From the NCBI GenBank assembly GCA_015064685.1, contig SVRT01000009.1, positions 40,434-104,433 of the forward strand: DNA of 64,000 nucleotides. The letters run 5' to 3'. The notes beneath the pieces were generated by a model. The model ran no database searches. It was not told the origin of the DNA and saw only the letters and a list, made by a program, of their open reading frames with translations. Of this stretch, positions 62,388 through 64,000 are shown piece after piece; within the stretch, counting starts at the first letter, position 1, and every line of letters starts with the position of its first letter. Both the position numbers and the translations under genes were made by a program. Source of the stretch: Oscillospiraceae bacterium. GTDB taxonomy: Bacteria; Bacillota; Clostridia; Oscillospirales; CAG-272.

Positions 62388-62431
62388 TTAAATTTGCTTA
62401 ATTATTCGACATATATATTAAGTTTATTTAA
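62388..62431. repeat. Two TTAA-TTTR-TTAA palindromes in tandem
   Basis: TTAAATTTGCTTAA (62388-62401) and TTAAGTTTATTTAA (62418-62431), 30 bases apart start to start, about 80-120 bases upstream of the SGNH gene. One-base variants of the family consensus. Confidence 0.55.
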
Positions 62432-62452
62432 CTAATTATTATTAAAAATCTA

Positions 62453-62481
62453 TTTACTTTTCTTTATAATAATGGTATAAT
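62453..62481 (+). promoter_or_regulatory. Promoter of the SGNH-ABM pair
   Basis: TTTACT (62453-62458) and TATAAT (62476-62481) with a 17-base spacer. Confidence 0.7.
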
Positions 62482-62508
62482 TAAAAAAATACGTCTTGGA
62501 GGACAAAA

Positions 62509-63180
62509 ATGGACAGTTATCAAAACGAACGTATTGAGTGGTCGCGAGTGTGGCGCGAGGATTCAGATGTGCAGCTTCCCCGTGTACTCCTTATTGGAGA
62601 TTCTATCATTGACGGCTCAAAGCATAATATCTACGAAAGACTAAAAAAGGACGGATATACCTCGTCCGCATATATAACCAGCAAAGGCATCAATAATCCC
62701 TTCTATTTCCGCGAACTTGAGATGGTCTGCGCTCAGGAGGACTACAATTACACTGCGGTATATCTTCAGTACGGCGGTCACTCGGGTCTTCAGAGCCGCG
62801 AGGAGTGTCGTTCCAATTACGAGACACTTCTCGAGGATATTTCCAAAATGCTCCCCGACACTCCCATTGTCGTAAGCCCCTTCACTCCCTGGACTAAGGG
62901 CAACGGCACAGAGGGTGAGTACGACACTCCCGTCACCTCTCGTGTTGAATTTACCGAGAACAACAAGTTCATCACAAATCTCCGCGAGGACATAATCGAC
63001 ATCGTTGAGAAGAACGAACTCGACATTGATCTCCACTTCTTCGATGCATATTCACTTATGCTTGAACACAATGATCTCAAGTGCCCCGACGGTGTTCACT
63101 ACCTCCCCGAGGGCTATTACGTGCTTGGAACTGCTATTGCAGAGAAGATTATAGAAGTTATAAAAGAAAAGGAGAATTAA
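62509..63180 (+). CDS. SGNH/GDSL hydrolase
   Basis: This 223-residue hydrolase has an intact SGNH pattern, unlike the pair at 31-32 kb: block I LLIGDSIIDG with Ser, YLQYGGHSG in the middle and CPDGVHYLPEGY with the canonical Asp-x-x-His. No signal peptide, so it should be cytoplasmic. GGAGG precedes the ATG. It is co-transcribed with an ABM-domain monooxygenase gene. The substrate is unknown; members often deacetylate sugars. Confidence 0.88.
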   Translation: MDSYQNERIEWSRVWREDSDVQLPRVLLIGDSIIDGSKHNIYERLKKDGYTSSAYITSKGINNPFYFRELEMVCAQEDYNYTAVYLQYGGHSGLQSREECRSNYETLLEDISKMLPDTPIVVSPFTPWTKGNGTEGEYDTPVTSRVEFTENNKFITNLREDIIDIVEKNELDIDLHFFDAYSLMLEHNDLKCPDGVHYLPEGYYVLGTAIAEKIIEVIKEKEN

Positions 63181-63181
63181 T

Positions 63182-63469
63182 ATGTATAACATTTACGTTG
63201 TATTCAAGTGCTTCGACGGTAAGCGCGAGGCTTTTGTTGAAAAGGTCAGAAGTGAGGGTATCCTCGACGCTATCAAGGCTGAGGACGGCTTCGGCAGATA
63301 CGATTACTATTTTTCCGAGTCCGATCCCAACGAGCTTCTCTTGATCGAGGCTTGGGCGTCCAAGGAGGCACAGCAGGTCCACATCGCACAGCCCCACATG
63401 GCAAAGCTTCGTGCGATGAAGAGCTATTATATCGAGAGTACGACTCTCGGCGAGTTTGATTTGAAATAA
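63182..63469 (+). CDS. ABM-domain quinol monooxygenase-like protein
   Basis: This 95-residue dimeric alpha-beta-barrel protein is of the antibiotic biosynthesis monooxygenase type: YVVFKCFDGKREAFVEK, GFGRYDYYFSESDPNELLL, EAWASKEAQQVHIAQPHMAK. AAGGAG precedes the ATG, which comes one base after the SGNH stop. Members act on quinones or reactive aldehydes, often without cofactor. Confidence 0.9.
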   Translation: MYNIYVVFKCFDGKREAFVEKVRSEGILDAIKAEDGFGRYDYYFSESDPNELLLIEAWASKEAQQVHIAQPHMAKLRAMKSYYIESTTLGEFDLK

Positions 63470-63510
63470 AACAAATTCGAATATTTACGTTTATTAAGAA
63501 GTTAATCAAA

Positions 63511-63556
63511 AAAGTCCCGCCTCAAAAGTATTCTCATTGAGGCGGGATGTTTTTCA
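63511..63556 (+). terminator. Terminator of the SGNH-ABM unit
   Basis: TCCCGCCTCAA pairs with TTGAGGCGGGA and is followed by a TTTTT run. Confidence 0.92.
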
Positions 63557-63564
63557 AAAAATAG

Positions 63565-63578
63565 TTAAGCTTACTTAA
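63565..63578. repeat. TTAAG-CTTA-CTTAA palindrome
   Basis: Same arms as the other family members, with the central base changed, between the ABM terminator and the rRNA terminator. Confidence 0.55.
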
Positions 63579-63591
63579 TTATATAAGCAAC

Positions 63592-63614
63592 AAAAAAACA
63601 CGGTTATTACCGTG
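63592..63614 (-). terminator. rRNA operon terminator
   Basis: On the minus strand CACGGT pairs with ACCGTG around AATA and is followed by seven T residues. It lies 150 bases past the 23S 3' end. Confidence 0.85.
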
Positions 63615-63762
63615 CGTCTTTGTATTTTCTCGACCAATCGAAGAAGGTAAACGGATGAGTATCAAAACCCGAAACTCAAACTTTCCTTTTGAACATCCTT
63701 GTTGACCGACCGTAGCGCGATCGGTTGTTGCTTGCAACGACGTTGCTTCAGCAACTGTAAGG

Positions 63763-64000
63763 AGGTTCAAGCCCTCGGTCTATTAGTATCGGTCAGCTGA
63801 ATGCATTACTGCACTTACACCTCCGACCTATCAAACTTGTAGTCTGCAAGTGACCTTACTCATTTAAAATGATGGGATATCTAATCTTGAAGCATGTTTC
63901 ACGCTTAGATGCCTTCAGCGTTTATCAAAACCGCACGCGGCTACCCAGCTATGCCCTTGGCAGAACAACTGGTGCACCGGAGGTGCGTCCGACCCGGTCC
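63763..64000 (-). rRNA. 23S ribosomal RNA, 3' end (cut by the window edge)
   Basis: Reading the minus strand, the sequence up to CGAGGGCTTGAACC is the conserved 23S 3' domain, including the GGACCGGGTCGGACG region and the CTGACCGATACTAATAG end. The 3' boundary is estimated from the typical CGAGGGCTTGAACC terminus. The rest of the gene lies beyond the window. Confidence 0.95.

Larger units (their letters stand above)
62152..62508. other. AT-rich divergent intergenic region
   Basis: This 357-base gap holds a plus-strand promoter (62453-62481) and two palindromes of the TTAAG family (62388-62401, 62418-62431), plus the recurring phrase AATTATTCGNCATAT. No RNA gene or open reading frame is evident. 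Confidence 0.6.

Noticed and set aside
63615..63762. 5S rRNA gene
   Set aside because: No segment matches the conserved 5S pairing or the CCTGGTGGC-type ends.

Overview
The window looks like chromosome from a spore-forming, low-to-moderate GC Gram-positive anaerobe of the class Clostridia. The evidence is strong AAGGAGG-type ribosome binding sites, frequent TTG starts, consensus TTGACA-17-TATAAT promoters, SpoVG, a SipL-like DUF3794/LysM spore protein, an AI-2E family exporter and many carbohydrate-active enzymes. A gut or plant-fibre Clostridium of the Oscillospirales type is my inference; the sequence does not prove it. I see no prophage, IS element, plasmid module or CRISPR array.

Layout. 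1-560: five minus-strand tRNAs (Val, Asp, Phe, Gly, Val in transcription order) from one promoter. 700-5900: cysteine desulfurase behind a lipoprotein, then YnbB and MurD. 6000-8100: a divergent, apparently orphan type IIA topoisomerase B subunit. 8100-12600: a four-gene minus-strand operon (BadF-type sugar kinase, NanE, a glycosidase-like protein, an AAC(3)-fold acetyltransferase). 12700-18500: a MITE-like repeat, an AraC regulator, a GH31 glycosidase, a sugar isomerase/epimerase and a GH43 enzyme. 18500-24400: MurC, SpoVG, a phosphodiesterase, three small uncharacterised genes, a second repeat element and the SipL-like protein. 24400-33300: a phosphoesterase, an ADP-ribosylglycohydrolase, a GH28-like protein and a DMT transporter, then an AraC regulator followed by a tandem duplication of an SGNH hydrolase with broken pieces of the regulator between and after the copies. 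33400-37200: a peptidase-like amidase, an AI-2E transporter and a repeat-bearing lipoprotein phosphoesterase. 37200-38000: tRNA-Lys followed by four tandem tRNA-derived structured repeats. 38000-42800: flavodoxin, LigA, a cell-wall amidase, RsmI, tRNA-Thr, tRNA-Tyr and an array of seven hairpins joined by 10-nt linkers. 42850-43609: an esterase.

43700-51770 is a nearly complete histidine operon (yerC-hisZ-hisG-hisD-hisC-hisB-hisH-hisA-hisF-hisIE) on the minus strand, lacking only histidinol-phosphatase. 51900-55250 is dapA-dapB-lysA under a lysine riboswitch. Then come a DUF1576 membrane protein, an FAD oxidoreductase, a methionine pair (metY-metA, with Glu111 indicating acetyl-CoA use), a PF06541 membrane protein, another SGNH hydrolase with an ABM-domain monooxygenase, and the 3' end of a minus-strand 23S rRNA with no 5S gene between it and the operon terminator.

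The most unusual material is non-coding: the four tRNA-Lys-derived repeats (37389-37953), the inverted-symmetric hairpin array (42581-42757), and a recurring TTAAG-TTTR-CTTAA palindrome around SGNH and esterase genes.
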